DNA of 64,000 nucleotides from Rothia mucilaginosa (GCF_901875305.1 NZ_CABFLY010000003.1:62001-126000), one strand, 5' to 3'; numbered from the stretch's first letter, positions 49,093-59,030 are shown. The notes: generated by a model from the sequence alone, not told the origin. A program made the numbers and translations.

Positions 49093-49140
49093 AAAAGCCC
49101 CGCCCCGCGGATGTGGGAACACACCGTAGAGGAGGGGCCT
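49093..49140 (-). terminator. Terminator of the carbonic anhydrase gene
   Basis: An imperfect GC-rich inverted repeat (GGCCCC with GGGGCT) read on the minus strand, ending in CTTTTCCC. Confidence 0.65.
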
Positions 49141-49229
49141 ACCCATGAAAAAACATGGCCTTGCGTGCGAACGCGTGGGTTCTCGCGGCGGGTCATTCAA
49201 GCGTCCCTCCGGAGAAATAAATCCGGGCT

Positions 49230-49961
49230 CTAGTCCAGGTTCTCAGCAACCACAACGCGCGGGGGAGTCTTCACGACCACCGGAAGCGCCTGGGTCGGCG
49301 GGTTCTGCGCGTCGTTCTTCTCCTCCGGCAGGGCGAGGTCCTGCGAGCTGAACACGAGCTCGGCCTTACCCTCCTTCAGGTGATAGAAGACACCAATCAC
49401 GGCGACCTTGCCCGCAACCACCGCCTCCGAAATGATGTGGGACTGCTCGATAATACGGATAGCGGTCTGACGGGTGTGCTCACGCACCATGTCGTTAACG
49501 GTCGGGTTCTCCGGCAGTTTCGGGGACATCACCGAGGGCAGGATGTGCTCGACCAGGTTACGGATGAAGCCGTGCGGCATCTCGCCGGACTCCAGGGACT
49601 GGTTGGCTGCGGTCACAGCGCCGCAGGAGTCGTGGCCCAGGACCATTACGATAGGGGTCTCAAACTCCTCCACCGCGTACTCCAGCGAGCCGAGCGCGGC
49701 GTTCTCCAGGACGTGGCCGGCGGTGCGCACCACGAAGGCGTCGCCCAGGCCCAGGTCAAAAATAATTTCCGCCGCAAGACGGGAGTCACCGCAACCAAAG
49801 ATGGAAGCGAAGGGGAACTGCCCCGAAGCAAGGTCGGTACGGCGGATGGTGTCCTGGTTGGGGTGCTCGTTGCTACCCTCAACGAAACGTCGGTTGCCGT
49901 CCTTCAGATGCTTCCACGCCTCTGCGGGGGTCGGCTGAACCTGGTTGGGCTTCTTAGCCAT
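49230..49961 (-). CDS. Beta-class carbonic anhydrase
   Basis: A 243-residue zinc enzyme that interconverts CO2 and bicarbonate. The zinc ligands are in FGCGDSRLAAE (Cys and the Asp-Arg pair) and GHDSCGAV (His and Cys). The C-terminal ~40 residues are an extra, Pro-rich tail. The ATG at 49961 has AGGAGA 8 bases upstream; the longer frame to 50057 is an Ala-rich extension without support. The gene is monocistronic. Bicarbonate may feed purine synthesis by PurK/PurE nearby, but this is general. Confidence 0.94.
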   Translation of the reverse strand: MAKKPNQVQPTPAEAWKHLKDGNRRFVEGSNEHPNQDTIRRTDLASGQFPFASIFGCGDSRLAAEIIFDLGLGDAFVVRTAGHVLENAALGSLEYAVEEFETPIVMVLGHDSCGAVTAANQSLESGEMPHGFIRNLVEHILPSVMSPKLPENPTVNDMVREHTRQTAIRIIEQSHIISEAVVAGKVAVIGVFYHLKEGKAELVFSSQDLALPEEKNDAQNPPTQALPVVVKTPPRVVVAENLD

Positions 49962-50282
49962 GGTGTCTTCTCCTAGATATCTGGGCGCAGGGGACGCGGC
50001 TTCGGCGGCCCGAGCGGCCCCAACGGAGAGGCCCCTCACCAACGCCCCAAAGAACATAACTCAAATATGCCTAATGATGAGAAAAATAGCTAATGCGACG
50101 CGCCCCCGCGGAACAGCAGGGGTGCATCCTTTCACTGAATGACCAACACGCTCGAAAACCCGTTCATAATGAGAAATGCGGTGCGTGAGCGCGCTATCCT
50201 GAAAGGAGCATTGAACGTCGGTGATTTCGTGCTGGAAAGGTCCAGCCAACCGGCGCTGTCAAGAATTCTCGAAGGTGAGTCT

Positions 50283-51290
50283 ATGACTACGAACAATAAC
50301 CACGGCGACCGTAACCTGGCAATGGAACTGGTGCGCGCTACCGAAGCCGCAGCCATCGCAGCGGGTCCCTGGGTTGGCGCGGGCGAAAAGAACCTTGCAG
50401 ACGGTGCAGCTGTCGATGCTATGCGCTACCGTCTCTCCACCATTCACTTCAACGGCACCGTCGTTATCGGTGAGGGCGAGAAGGACAAGGCCCCCATGCT
50501 GTACAACGGCGAGAACGTCGGCGATGGCTCCGGCCCCTCCCTTGATGTTGCGGTTGACCCCATTGACGGTACTCGCCTGACCGCTCTTGGTATGGACAAC
50601 GCCCTCTCTGTGATTGCAGTGGCAGATGGCGGCACCATGTTCGACCCCTCCGCCGTGTTCTACATGGAGAAGCTGGTCACCGGCCCCGAGGCCGCCGAAT
50701 TTGTGGACCTGCGCCTGCCGGTCAAGCAGAACCTGCACCTGGTTGCCAAGGCTAAGGGCAAGAAGGTCAGCGAGCTGACCGTCTGCGTGCTGGACCGCCC
50801 CCGCCACGCCAAGCTGATTCAGGAAATTCGCGAAGCTGGCGCCCGCACCCGCATCATCCTCGACGGTGACGTCGCCGGCGCTATTGCCGCCTGCCGCGAG
50901 AACACCGGCGTGGACCTGATGCTCGGCACCGGCGGCACCCCCGAAGGCGTCGTCGCCGCGTGCGCAATCAAGGCAACCGGTGGCGTGATTCAGGGCCGCC
51001 TGGCACCGACCGACGATGCAGAGCGCGAGAAGGCGCTGGCAGCAGGCCACGACCTGGACCGCGTGCTGACCACCGACGACCTGGTCACCAGCGACAACTG
51101 CTTCTTCGCCGCAACCGGTATCACCGACGGCAAGCTGTTGCGCGGCGTGCGCTACAGCAAGAACATCGTCACCACCCAGTCACTGGTTATGCGTTCCTCT
51201 TCGGGCACCGTGCGCACCGTCGAGGCGGAGCACCGCCTCTCCCGCCTGCGTGAGATTCTCTCGCACACCAAGAGCCCCGGCCAGGCCTAA
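50283..51290 (+). CDS. glpX: Class II fructose-1,6-bisphosphatase
   Basis: GlpX removes the 1-phosphate of fructose-1,6-bisphosphate in gluconeogenesis. It is the main FBPase of many actinobacteria. The 335-residue protein shows [27 protein letters not shown] with metal-binding Asp residues, [18 protein letters not shown] and [14 protein letters not shown]. The ATG at 50283 is preceded by AAGGTGAG and yields the family's usual length; the 48-residue longer frame lacks support. Confidence 0.96.
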   Translation: MTTNNNHGDRNLAMELVRATEAAAIAAGPWVGAGEKNLADGAAVDAMRYRLSTIHFNGTVVIGEGEKDKAPMLYNGENVGDGSGPSLDVAVDPIDGTRLTALGMDNALSVIAVADGGTMFDPSAVFYMEKLVTGPEAAEFVDLRLPVKQNLHLVAKAKGKKVSELTVCVLDRPRHAKLIQEIREAGARTRIILDGDVAGAIAACRENTGVDLMLGTGGTPEGVVAACAIKATGGVIQGRLAPTDDAEREKALAAGHDLDRVLTTDDLVTSDNCFFAATGITDGKLLRGVRYSKNIVTTQSLVMRSSSGTVRTVEAEHRLSRLREILSHTKSPGQA

Positions 51291-51312
51291 GCCTTTGAGA
51301 TAGCCAACAAAT

Positions 51313-51361
51313 ATAAGGAGCCGCCCCCAACCGAATCGTTCGGTCGGGGGCGGCTCCTTAT
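51313..51361. terminator. Convergent terminator between glpX and the FemAB-like gene
   Basis: A stem of ATAAGGAGCCGCCCCC with its complement, plus an inner ACCGA/TCGGT pair. It lies between converging genes. Confidence 0.95.
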
Positions 51362-51385
51362 GTTTATCGCCGTTACCGGCAGGCG

Positions 51386-52387
51386 TTAGCGAGAGCGGAA
51401 GGCCTGAACCTTTGCCTTTGCCTTCGAGATTGCATCACGAACCGCCGGGCGAGCCTTGTATGCCAGGGTGTAGGCGCGGTAACCCAGCGAGGTGACCGGA
51501 ACATCCCAGGTACCCGGGTACTCCACCGACTTGCCGCCGAAGGACTTCTTGAACTTCGTGAAGCCAGCCCACTCATGGTCCGGCTGATCCTCCGGCGCAA
51601 TGCCGAAGAGATCCACGTACTTCAGGCCCTTGCGCTTAGCGTCCAGGATGAAGTTCGTGACCACGGGAATACCCGCGGACAGGCGACGATGCTCGAAGGA
51701 GGCCGCCGCATGCGCGTAGGTGCGAGTATCGTCCGAATCGTATACAAACGCCGCCGCAATCGGGGTGCTCTCACCGTTCTCACCCGCCAGCTTCGCGATG
51801 TACAGGGAAGCCGCGCCAGCGGGCATCAGCACGCGGGCCACCTGCATCAGGTAATCGTCGTGCTGACGGTTGAAGCCATTACGCTCCGCGGTCTCCTCAA
51901 GGAAACCGAAGAGAGTCGACATATCCGCAGGATTGGTCGAAACCTCGATGGTCACACCCTTCTTGTGGATGTTGCGGTGCAGATTGCGGTTATTGGACTT
52001 CATGCCCTTGAGAATCTCGTCCTCAGAGCCCGAGAGATCAATAATCTGCGTATGTGAAGGCTGCACCTGGCGGGGAGCCAACACTGCACCGCGCTTCGCG
52101 AGGAACGCCGCTGCATCCTGATCACCCCAGATGGCCGACTCAGTGGGTTCGATACGTACAAACAAGCAACGGTGCTTCGCAGCTTCTTTCTTCAGTGAGG
52201 CGAGAGCCTCGTCAAAGGCCACAGCGCTCGAAGCAACCGGTCCGTACGGGCTGTACAGGTAGCGGCCAGTAGCGCCGCCCTCAACGGTCGCAAGGTATGA
52301 CCAGCCGTTACCGCTCTTGCGAATCACGGTGTGACCATTAGATTCCTGAAAACGTGCCCAAATATCGGACTGAAGAATATTGCTCAT
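51386..52387 (-). CDS. FemAB/FemX-like peptidoglycan bridge aminoacyltransferase
   Basis: A 333-residue protein of the FemABX family, which uses aminoacyl-tRNA to add amino acids to the lysine side chain of lipid II. It has two GNAT-like halves (MKSNNRNLHRNIHKKGV near residue 130, and PIAAAFVYDSD, YVDLFGIAPEDQ in the second). The C-terminal helix is Lys/Arg-rich. Rothia peptidoglycan has amino acid bridges, so a role in their assembly is likely, but which residue it adds cannot be told. The ATG at 52387 is 6 bases after TACACT, so the mRNA is probably leaderless. Confidence 0.85.
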   Translation of the reverse strand: MSNILQSDIWARFQESNGHTVIRKSGNGWSYLATVEGGATGRYLYSPYGPVASSAVAFDEALASLKKEAAKHRCLFVRIEPTESAIWGDQDAAAFLAKRGAVLAPRQVQPSHTQIIDLSGSEDEILKGMKSNNRNLHRNIHKKGVTIEVSTNPADMSTLFGFLEETAERNGFNRQHDDYLMQVARVLMPAGAASLYIAKLAGENGESTPIAAAFVYDSDDTRTYAHAAASFEHRRLSAGIPVVTNFILDAKRKGLKYVDLFGIAPEDQPDHEWAGFTKFKKSFGGKSVEYPGTWDVPVTSLGYRAYTLAYKARPAVRDAISKAKAKVQAFRSR

Positions 52388-52406
52388 TCCTCTAGTGTAT
52401 CCGAGC

Positions 52407-53045
52407 TTAGGGAACGTAAGCCTGCGGCTCCGAAGAGGCCTCGGGGGAGGAATTCGGGCGGGTAAACGAGACGTTCTCCTTAGCCTCACGCTCAGCGGCT
52501 GCCTTGGCCTTAGCCTTGGCTACGCGGGTGCGCAGGGCGGCACCCTTATCAATAGCCGTCTGACGCAGGTTGGTCGAGAACGCGTGCAGGTCATCGTGCA
52601 CCTGACGAGCAAAAGCATCGGTGCCCGAACCCAGGATACGCAGGGCCAGCAGACCCGCATTACGTGCACCGTTGATAGACACGGTAGCCACCGGAACACC
52701 GGCGGGCATCTGAACAATCGACAGCAACGAATCCATGCCTTCGAGGTTCTTCAGACGCACCGGAACACCAATCACGGGCAGCGCGGTCACGGAGGCGAGC
52801 ATACCCGGCAGGTGGGCAGCACCGCCCGCACCGGCGATAATCACACGGATGCCGCGGCTGTGAGCTTTCTTGCCGTACTCAATCATGTCCTCGGGCATAC
52901 GGTGAGCCGAAACGACGTCAGCCTCGTAGGGGATGCCGAATTCTTCCAGCACCTCGGCGGCGGCCTCCATGACCGACCAGTCCGAATCGGAACCCATCAC
53001 AATGCCGACGATGGGCTGGGAGGAATCATAGGGAGACTGAGACAT
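52407..53045 (-). CDS. purE: N5-carboxyaminoimidazole ribonucleotide mutase
   Basis: PurE moves the carboxyl group made by PurK to C4 of the imidazole ring, giving CAIR in purine synthesis. The 212-residue protein has GSDSDWSVM and [16 protein letters not shown], with the catalytic His, and [22 protein letters not shown]. The last ~50 residues form a charged tail ([15 protein letters not shown]) absent from standard PurE of ~165 residues. Start chosen at 53045; the ATG at 53054 is possible. purK lies 111 bp upstream in the same direction. Confidence 0.95.
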   Translation of the reverse strand: MSQSPYDSSQPIVGIVMGSDSDWSVMEAAAEVLEEFGIPYEADVVSAHRMPEDMIEYGKKAHSRGIRVIIAGAGGAAHLPGMLASVTALPVIGVPVRLKNLEGMDSLLSIVQMPAGVPVATVSINGARNAGLLALRILGSGTDAFARQVHDDLHAFSTNLRQTAIDKGAALRTRVAKAKAKAAAEREAKENVSFTRPNSSPEASSEPQAYVP

Positions 53046-53156
53046 AATCCTCATATCCTTTCACAATGCGGTGGAGTACCACCATCACTAGGGGCGTCGG
53101 GCGCGGGCTCTCGGCGGAGAGAACCCGCACTCGACCTACATTGAGTGGCCCGCCAC

Positions 53157-54347
53157 TTACAGGGGGCGGCCATCGCGCAGAATAGATGCGGCGTTGGCGG
53201 CACTGTGGCGTAGGCTCTCAAGCTCATCAACCCGACCCGAAATATTGACGTGGCCAATCTTGCGGCCCGGGCGGGTTTCCTTACCGTAGAAGTGAATCTT
53301 GGCGCGAGGCTCAGCCGAGAGCGCCAGAGGGTAGACACCGAAGATGTCCTCGTTCTCGCCACCCAGGTAGTTCTTCATGACGGCGACCTCGTCCAGCACG
53401 GAGGTATCGCCCAGCGGCAAGTCCAGCACAGCGCGCAGGTGCTGCTCGAACTGGCTGGTCACCGAACCATTCTGGGTCCAGTGGCCGGTATTGTGCGGAC
53501 GCATCGCCAGCTCGTTGATGTAGAAGCCTGCGGGGGAGCCGGGTACCTCAAAGAGCTCGGCAGCCATCACACCGGTCACGCCCAGCTCGGAGGCAATAGT
53601 CACCGCAGCGGCCGCGGCGGCCTCTGCGATCTCGGGGGACAGGTTTTGCGCGGGGGCAATCACCTCGTCACAGATGGAATTCACCTGGATGGTCTCGACA
53701 ACCGGCCAGGGGCGCACCTCGCCGCTCTCACGTCGAGCCACCAGCGCAGAAAGCTCGCGGGTGAAAGGCACCTTCTCCTCGGCCAGCAGGGCGGAGAAAT
53801 CGGTGCGGGAGGGCAGCTGCTCAAACCACTCGGCGCTACGCTCGCGAGCCTCCTCGGGAGAATCCAGAACGAGTACGCCCTTGCCGTCGTAGCCGCCGCG
53901 CGGAGTCTTCAGCACCACGGGCCAGCCAATCTCATCGCCGAAAGCGAGAAGCTCATCCAGGGTTGTCACCCGTGCCCAACGCGGGTTCGGCAGGCCCAGA
54001 CGCTCAACGGCCTGGCGCATCAGGAGCTTATCCTGCGCGTACTGCAGGGCGTCGGGCTGAGGCTGCACGTTCACACCTTCAGCCATGAGGGTGCGCAAAA
54101 ACTCGGTGGGCACGTGCTCGTGATCGAAAGTGATGACATCCTTGCCGCGGGCAAACTCGCGGAGGGTATCGAGATCCTTGTAATCGCCGACAGGGGCGGT
54201 GCGTACCGCCGCCACGGCGCCGACGGTGGGCGCCTCCGCGAGAATCTGCAGGTTGATGCCAAGGTTAGTTGCTGCGGGGGCCATCATGCGGGCCAGCTGG
54301 CCTCCACCGATGACGCCAATTACGGGTCCAGTTACAGGGTAAGTCAC
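53157..54347 (-). CDS. purK: N5-carboxyaminoimidazole ribonucleotide synthase
   Basis: PurK, an ATP-grasp enzyme, carboxylates aminoimidazole ribonucleotide with bicarbonate and ATP. The 396-residue protein starts PVTGPVIGVIGGGQLARMM, then the ATP-grasp motifs KTPRGGYDGKGV and NELAMRPHNTGHWT. The GTG at 54347 lies 8 bases after TACACT and is preferred; a GTG at 54380 gives 11 more residues. The purK-purE pair, with a GtrA gene transcribed the other way, matches the mycobacterial arrangement. Confidence 0.96.
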   Translation of the reverse strand: MTYPVTGPVIGVIGGGQLARMMAPAATNLGINLQILAEAPTVGAVAAVRTAPVGDYKDLDTLREFARGKDVITFDHEHVPTEFLRTLMAEGVNVQPQPDALQYAQDKLLMRQAVERLGLPNPRWARVTTLDELLAFGDEIGWPVVLKTPRGGYDGKGVLVLDSPEEARERSAEWFEQLPSRTDFSALLAEEKVPFTRELSALVARRESGEVRPWPVVETIQVNSICDEVIAPAQNLSPEIAEAAAAAAVTIASELGVTGVMAAELFEVPGSPAGFYINELAMRPHNTGHWTQNGSVTSQFEQHLRAVLDLPLGDTSVLDEVAVMKNYLGGENEDIFGVYPLALSAEPRAKIHFYGKETRPGRKIGHVNISGRVDELESLRHSAANAASILRDGRPL

Positions 54348-54617
54348 ATCACCTAAGTGTACTCGCTTCGGGACGTACACGTTAGATGAACCGTATCGTG
54401 AACTACCGGAAGGTAGCGGCCCTTGGCCTGGAGAGAGAGCTTCCGCTACCCAACTGGATGTTGGATAAAAAATCCGGCGCGGCTAGGGATAACTCGGCCG
54501 GTCTGTACTACCATATGAAGAGCTTGAAAAGTCCCCGGTGCCAGGTTTCGGCTTCGCGGCCCCATCTCCGAGGACCCGGAAGTTATGCACCGACACCATC
54601 TGCTAGATAGGCCCCGC

Positions 54618-55223
54618 ATGAGCACACAGACTAAACCCACCATGACCGAACGACTGAAATCCTTATGGGATAGCTACGGCATCGAGGTGCTTAAGTTCGG
54701 AACCGTTGGCGGTGCCGCGTTTGTGGTGAATTCCATTACCGTGTGGGTCCTCATGATGACCGTCATGTCGCACTCCCACACGAAGGCGAAGGTCATTGCA
54801 AGTATCGTGGCCACCATTTTCTCGTGGCTCATGAACCGCCTGTGGACCTTCCGCGAATCCCGCTCAGAGAACTGGAAACGTGAGGCCATTGAATTCGGCA
54901 TCGTCAACCTGCTGGGTATCCTGGTTGAGGCCGGTTGTGTGGCCTTCAGCACCTACGTGCTGAACCTGCGCACCGCTGAGGCCTCATTCATCTCCGGTAC
55001 GATTATCGGTACCATTCTGGGCACCATCCTGCGATACTTCCTCTACCGCTTCTGGGTGTACGGTTCGCACCGTAACCAGGTCTCCAAGGGCGAGGGCACT
55101 GACCACGAGGAACTCGGCCGCATGTTTGATGACGCGGCCGCCATCCTAGACGGCGAATCCTCCAAGAACTCCAACGCTCAGGGCGGTGAGGCGAGCGCAT
55201 CCGGCACCGGGCACGGCCACTAA
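54618..55223 (+). CDS. GtrA family membrane protein
   Basis: A 201-residue protein with four hydrophobic helices (FGTVGGAAFVVNSITVWVL, AKVIASIVATIFSWLMNRLW, FGIVNLLGILVEAGCVAFS, IIGTILGTILRYFLYRFWVY). It has the GtrA family RFxxVG and NRxWTF-like motifs (MNRLWTFRE). GtrA proteins probably flip or hold polyprenyl-linked sugars during cell-surface glycan synthesis. The C-terminal ~65 residues are hydrophilic and end in a GHGH motif. The start at 54618 follows a TAGATA hexamer; an in-frame upstream ATG exists. Confidence 0.9.
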   Translation: MSTQTKPTMTERLKSLWDSYGIEVLKFGTVGGAAFVVNSITVWVLMMTVMSHSHTKAKVIASIVATIFSWLMNRLWTFRESRSENWKREAIEFGIVNLLGILVEAGCVAFSTYVLNLRTAEASFISGTIIGTILGTILRYFLYRFWVYGSHRNQVSKGEGTDHEELGRMFDDAAAILDGESSKNSNAQGGEASASGTGHGH

Positions 55224-55269
55224 ACGATAACCGTGCGGCGCAGGGCCAGCCACTCGTACCACGACGACT

Positions 55270-55310
55270 AAGCACCGGTCCCGATACACGAGGTATCGGG
55301 ACCGGTGCTT
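55270..55310. terminator. Convergent terminator between the GtrA and TIGR03089-like genes
   Basis: AAGCACCGGTCCCGATAC pairs with its complement around a 5-base loop and is followed by AGTCTTT. Confidence 0.95.
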
Positions 55311-55349
55311 AGTCTTTGCCCCTAGGGTCTTGTCGTATCGGAGCGCGGC

Positions 55350-56144
55350 CTAGCTACAGGGGAGTTCCTTGGCCCGCTCAGCCTCCAGGAGGGATGTAAG
55401 CCGCTCCTCGCTCCACTCAACGGCTGGATCAGCCAGGAACACGGCGTGCCCCGAAGCCATGATGGCCAAGGCCTGCATCAGAGTGCTCAGCGTTGCGTTC
55501 GAGGAATCAAAACCGTAGCTGGGGCTCAGCATGAGGGCCAGCGCCCGCTGACCGCCGGAAAGCGTTTCGCCGCGGTACGAGTCAGCCAGCTGGCGAATCT
55601 GTGCGTAGGCCTCAGAGTAGGTGAAGCCCTCGATGACTTCGGTAGACTCATCGGGTAGTAGTCCCTCGTAGTGGTCCCCCATGCTGGGCACGAGGGCACA
55701 GAAATCGAGCACTTCATCGGCGTAGGTTTGCAGGGCCGTTAGATCCCCCGAGTAGGCGAGGGCCAGGGGAGCGCGGTCGACCGCCAGAAGGTAGGCTGGG
55801 TCGTTCACGAAGTGCGCGTCCTGTTCAGTGCACACTGCGGCGGCCAGGGGCTCATCCTGATTGAGAGTCACACCCACGCGCAGGGCGGCCAAGCCGACCA
55901 CCAGAGGGCGCCAGTGCAAGGGGGCCTGTAGGTCGAAGGCCTCATCAGCGGTGAGGTCACATTCCTCGATGAGCAGGTTAGCAGCCTTGTTGACCCAGTT
56001 CATGAGGACTCGCCCGGAAAGCTCAATGCGCTCGCCATCGTCGGAATACCAGATGAGCGCGGGGGTCTGTATGGAGCTGAGAGTCTCAAAGAACCGGTTG
56101 AGGGAGGCGGGAGCCACGGGACCGGTGGGGGATAGGGTAACCAT
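55350..56144 (-). CDS. TIGR03089 family protein
   Basis: This 264-residue protein is recognisable as the actinobacterial TIGR03089 family, found near envelope genes. It has the look of the N-terminal part of AMP-binding enzymes (TPALIWYSDDGERIELSGRVLMNWVNKAANLL) but lacks a full adenylation domain, and no catalytic motif is visible. Function is unknown. The ATG is 6 bases after TAGAGT, so a leaderless mRNA is likely. It is divergent from whiB across a 687-bp gap. Confidence 0.85.
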   Translation of the reverse strand: MVTLSPTGPVAPASLNRFFETLSSIQTPALIWYSDDGERIELSGRVLMNWVNKAANLLIEECDLTADEAFDLQAPLHWRPLVVGLAALRVGVTLNQDEPLAAAVCTEQDAHFVNDPAYLLAVDRAPLALAYSGDLTALQTYADEVLDFCALVPSMGDHYEGLLPDESTEVIEGFTYSEAYAQIRQLADSYRGETLSGGQRALALMLSPSYGFDSSNATLSTLMQALAIMASGHAVFLADPAVEWSEERLTSLLEAERAKELPCS

Positions 56145-56831
56145 GGTTTCACTCTACCGCACCGTGGGCTTTGCCCTTGGTACGGGCCATCCTTGACGTT
56201 TGCCTCGGCCGTGCGATGAGGGGTGGGCCAGGGCGGTAGCGCCATAAAACAGCGACGAGAAAATTTTCAGCGAGTGGGCGGAAGAAAAACATGCGGAGCG
56301 GAGCGATATTTTTCAAATAGTGATTGCCATAAAACCGCTTAATGTAAAGTTTTCTCGTTGTAGTAATGAAATATTTGTCTGTAAGATCAAATATGCGTAA
56401 CTGTATGAATGGGGAAACACTCGGGCGACAAGAGATTAGGTATGGCTACTCTTATTTATTGCTGAGTCTCTAAAGGATAGGGTGGGAGCCCCAGAAGGTA
56501 TTCGGCCGCAAGAAATCGCCCCAGAAAACAGGTGCGTGACGAGGGGTTCGACGAGGTGCTTCGCGCCATTTGTGAAACGATATTCTTAGTTTCTGTGCCA
56601 AATAAAAGTCGCAATTACAATAAATAATCTTCGTGTTATATACATCCAAACAATCAATAAGTCTAGTTTGACGAAACAGCGTGTCGCACGTCTAATAGAT
56701 ATATAAGCGTGTTTGCTTTGGGGGACCATAGAGACCGAAGCGAATCATGCCACACCATACACACTAAGATTCTGTCCACGACGGATCCGCAGACTCATTA
56801 TCCTCACAATGAGAACACGGAAGGAATACCC
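56145..56831 (+). promoter_or_regulatory. Long AT-rich region upstream of whiB
   Basis: This 687-bp gap has no gene. It changes to AT-rich after about 56250. A promoter for whiB is visible: TTGACG at 56668-56673, 17 bases, then TCTAAT at 56691-56696. This gives a leader of about 125 bases. Room for several regulators remains upstream. Confidence 0.6.
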
Positions 56832-57251
56832 ATGGGCTCCTACCTAGCCGCTGACCGCATGACCGCGGCACGCACCTCAGGCGCTCAGCACCGTAGCATG
56901 AACCCTGCACCATCACTCGAACAAGCCACCGACACCTTCCTCACCGACGCAGGGCGGCGACAGTCTGCCACCGCCCCCGTCGATATCTGGGCCGCCGCCG
57001 CCGGACTCTACGGAACCGAAGGAGACGACGGAGAACTCGCCTGGCAAGCCGAAGCACTCTGCGCTCAGACTGATCCTGAAGCCTTCTTTCCCGAAAAGGG
57101 CGGATCCACCCGGGACGCCAAAAGGGTGTGCGGTGTATGCCCTGTGCGTGAAGAGTGTCTACAATATGCAATGGACAATGACGAGCGCTTCGGCATCTGG
57201 GGCGGTCTGTCAGAACGAGAACGCCGCCGACTACGCAAACAGGCGAGCTAA
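56832..57251 (+). CDS. whiB2: WhiB-family iron-sulfur transcriptional regulator (WhiB2-like)
   Basis: This 139-residue protein has four cysteines in the WhiB pattern (C77, C100, C103, C109), which hold a [4Fe-4S] cluster, and the G-I-W-G-G turn ([17 protein letters not shown]) that binds the sigma factor and DNA. WhiB2/WhmD controls septation in mycobacteria. Here the DUF3499 gene follows, as near whiB2 in mycobacteria, which supports this identity. The ATG at 56832 has GAAGGAA 5 bases upstream. The Ala-rich N-terminal ~60 residues are an extra, disordered arm. The long upstream region suggests tight control. Confidence 0.9.
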   Translation: MGSYLAADRMTAARTSGAQHRSMNPAPSLEQATDTFLTDAGRRQSATAPVDIWAAAAGLYGTEGDDGELAWQAEALCAQTDPEAFFPEKGGSTRDAKRVCGVCPVREECLQYAMDNDERFGIWGGLSERERRRLRKQAS

Positions 57252-57271
57252 GCCAGGAAGGTATAACCCAC

Positions 57272-57496
57272 ATGCAGACTGCGCGACTGTGCTCCCGCCA
57301 AACCTGTCGACGAGAGGCGACCGTCACCCTCCATTACTCTTACGCGGACTCCACCGCAACCATCGATGAGCTCTCGGAGTTTCGTGATCCCCACGCCTAC
57401 GATCTCTGCGACGAGCATGCCGCCCGGCTCACTGCGCCGCAGGGCTGGCGTGTGGTCTACAAGGTGCCTGTCCAGGCTGCAGACACCGAAAACTAA
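57272..57496 (+). CDS. DUF3499 family protein
   Basis: A 74-residue protein of the actinobacterial DUF3499 family (RLCSRQTCRREATVTLHYSYAD, PHAYDLCDEHAARLTAPQGW). Two Cys and a Cys-x2-His pair (LCDEHA) look like a small zinc ribbon. Function is unknown. It starts 20 bp after whiB2 in the same direction with GAAGG upstream, so the two are probably one operon, as in mycobacteria. The strong terminator at 57519 ends it. Confidence 0.88.
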   Translation: MQTARLCSRQTCRREATVTLHYSYADSTATIDELSEFRDPHAYDLCDEHAARLTAPQGWRVVYKVPVQAADTEN

Positions 57497-57518
57497 GCTT
57501 TAAAGCACTAGAATGTAA

Positions 57519-57550
57519 AGAACCTTCCGCGAATTGCCGCGGAAGGTTCT
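57519..57550 (+). terminator. Terminator of the whiB2-DUF3499 operon
   Basis: AGAACCTTCCGCG pairs with CGCGGAAGGTTCT around a 6-base loop and is followed by TTG. Confidence 0.95.
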
Positions 57551-57631
57551 TTGCGTGTGAGAAACTGACAGGTAGTATTCACCCGCCCGAACACACTCAA
57601 CGGACACTCACTCACGATAGAACGCGAGACC

Positions 57632-59005
57632 ATGACCAAAGAAACACCTCGAGGCATGTGGGGAGCCCTGCGCCCGGCCATCCGTCGAACCAACGCAGAG
57701 GAGCTCCTGCAAGCCCGCCAAGCCGAGCGACAGGCCAACCGCCAGGCCGTAGAACCGGCGCCGAATACCGGAGCTTTCGGGCGCATTGCCGCCGACGTTC
57801 CGAGTGTAGCCGAAGAACCCGACCTGCCCACCGGCTCTGTTCCCGTTGTTCCGGCCCGTAGCAAACTGCGTGAGCAGGGTGTCGGTTCGCGTGTGCGCAC
57901 CCGAACCAACGTCTCCACCGGCTTCGTGCCCCTGGTCCGCGACTCCCAGAGCACCCCCAAAAACCCCACGCTCAGCGATCTCAACCGCGAGACCATGCAG
58001 CGCGCCGCCGAAGCTGAGGCGGCAGCTTCGGCCCCCGCAACCGCCTCCAGTACACCCGCCGCGGGTGCACCCGCCCAGGCGGCGGGTGTCGCCACCGCCG
58101 AGGCCGCAACCACCACGGGTAACAGCTGTCGTAAGTACCGTACTGAAACCACCCGCACCGGCCAGAATCAGACCGTTGCCGACCCCAACGCGCCGCTTTC
58201 CTCCCTCGCATCCTCACCCGAGGCAGCAGAACGCGCCGCGGCCCGTCAGGATGCCATGCAAGATCAGCCGCGCCTGCTGAAGTTGCGCGCCACGCTCATC
58301 GCCCTGGCCGTGCCCCTGAGCGTGTTGATGATTGCGATTCGTGCTGTCGCCTCCGCGCCCTTCCTCTGGTTTGAGTACCACCGACCTGGGTTCCCCGAGG
58401 ACAGCTACGGCTACTACCTCATCGAACGCATGCGCCTGGGCTCCTACGGTCTGGACTACATCAACAACTTTGCCCCGCGAGAGTACCTCGCACGCATCAG
58501 CACCGGTGCAGATAAGACCCTCGCTTTCACCGACGCAGAGGTCAACCACATGCACGATGTGAAGTGGGTTCTGCTGATTGCCACGCTTGCCGTCGCCGTG
58601 TTTGTGCTGGTTACGCTCTTCAGTAGCCTCTCGTTGCGTGAGCGCGCCCCCGGCGTGATTCGCCGTAGCCTCTTCACCGGCACCTGGATTACCCTGGGCC
58701 TCATCGTGGTGCTGGGCGTCGTCGGAGCATTCGGCTGGGAGTGGCTCTTCACAACCTTCCATCAGGTGTTCTTCCCGCAGGGTAACTGGGAATTCTCGGT
58801 GCGTAGCACCCTGATTCGCCTCTACCCGCCGCAGTTCTGGATTGACGCGGCCATCGCCGTGGCGGCTATCGTGGTCGCGCAGATTGTGATTTTGCTGGTG
58901 GCCACCTGGCCCACGACCTACCGCAAGCTCAAGGCAGAGCGTCGCCGCCAGGAACGCCAGGAACTGCGCATCAAGCTTGCTTCGGCCCGTGTGGGTGAGA
59001 ACTAG
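57632..59005 (+). CDS. TIGR01906/DUF1461 integral membrane protein with a long disordered N-terminus
   Basis: The C-terminal ~240 residues of this 457-residue protein form four or five hydrophobic helices with the TIGR01906 (DUF1461) layout: a helix at LIALAVPLSVLMIAI, an extracellular domain with EVNHMHDVKWV, further helices, and FHQVFFPQGNWEF. The N-terminal ~210 residues are Ala/Pro/Arg-rich and disordered, which is unusual. Function is unknown. No clear ribosome site precedes the ATG at 57632. It converges with the mannosyltransferase gene across a terminator. Confidence 0.82.
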   Translation: MTKETPRGMWGALRPAIRRTNAEELLQARQAERQANRQAVEPAPNTGAFGRIAADVPSVAEEPDLPTGSVPVVPARSKLREQGVGSRVRTRTNVSTGFVPLVRDSQSTPKNPTLSDLNRETMQRAAEAEAAASAPATASSTPAAGAPAQAAGVATAEAATTTGNSCRKYRTETTRTGQNQTVADPNAPLSSLASSPEAAERAAARQDAMQDQPRLLKLRATLIALAVPLSVLMIAIRAVASAPFLWFEYHRPGFPEDSYGYYLIERMRLGSYGLDYINNFAPREYLARISTGADKTLAFTDAEVNHMHDVKWVLLIATLAVAVFVLVTLFSSLSLRERAPGVIRRSLFTGTWITLGLIVVLGVVGAFGWEWLFTTFHQVFFPQGNWEFSVRSTLIRLYPPQFWIDAAIAVAAIVVAQIVILLVATWPTTYRKLKAERRRQERQELRIKLASARVGEN

Positions 59006-59030
59006 CATCGCGCGTCTGGATGCATAGCGA

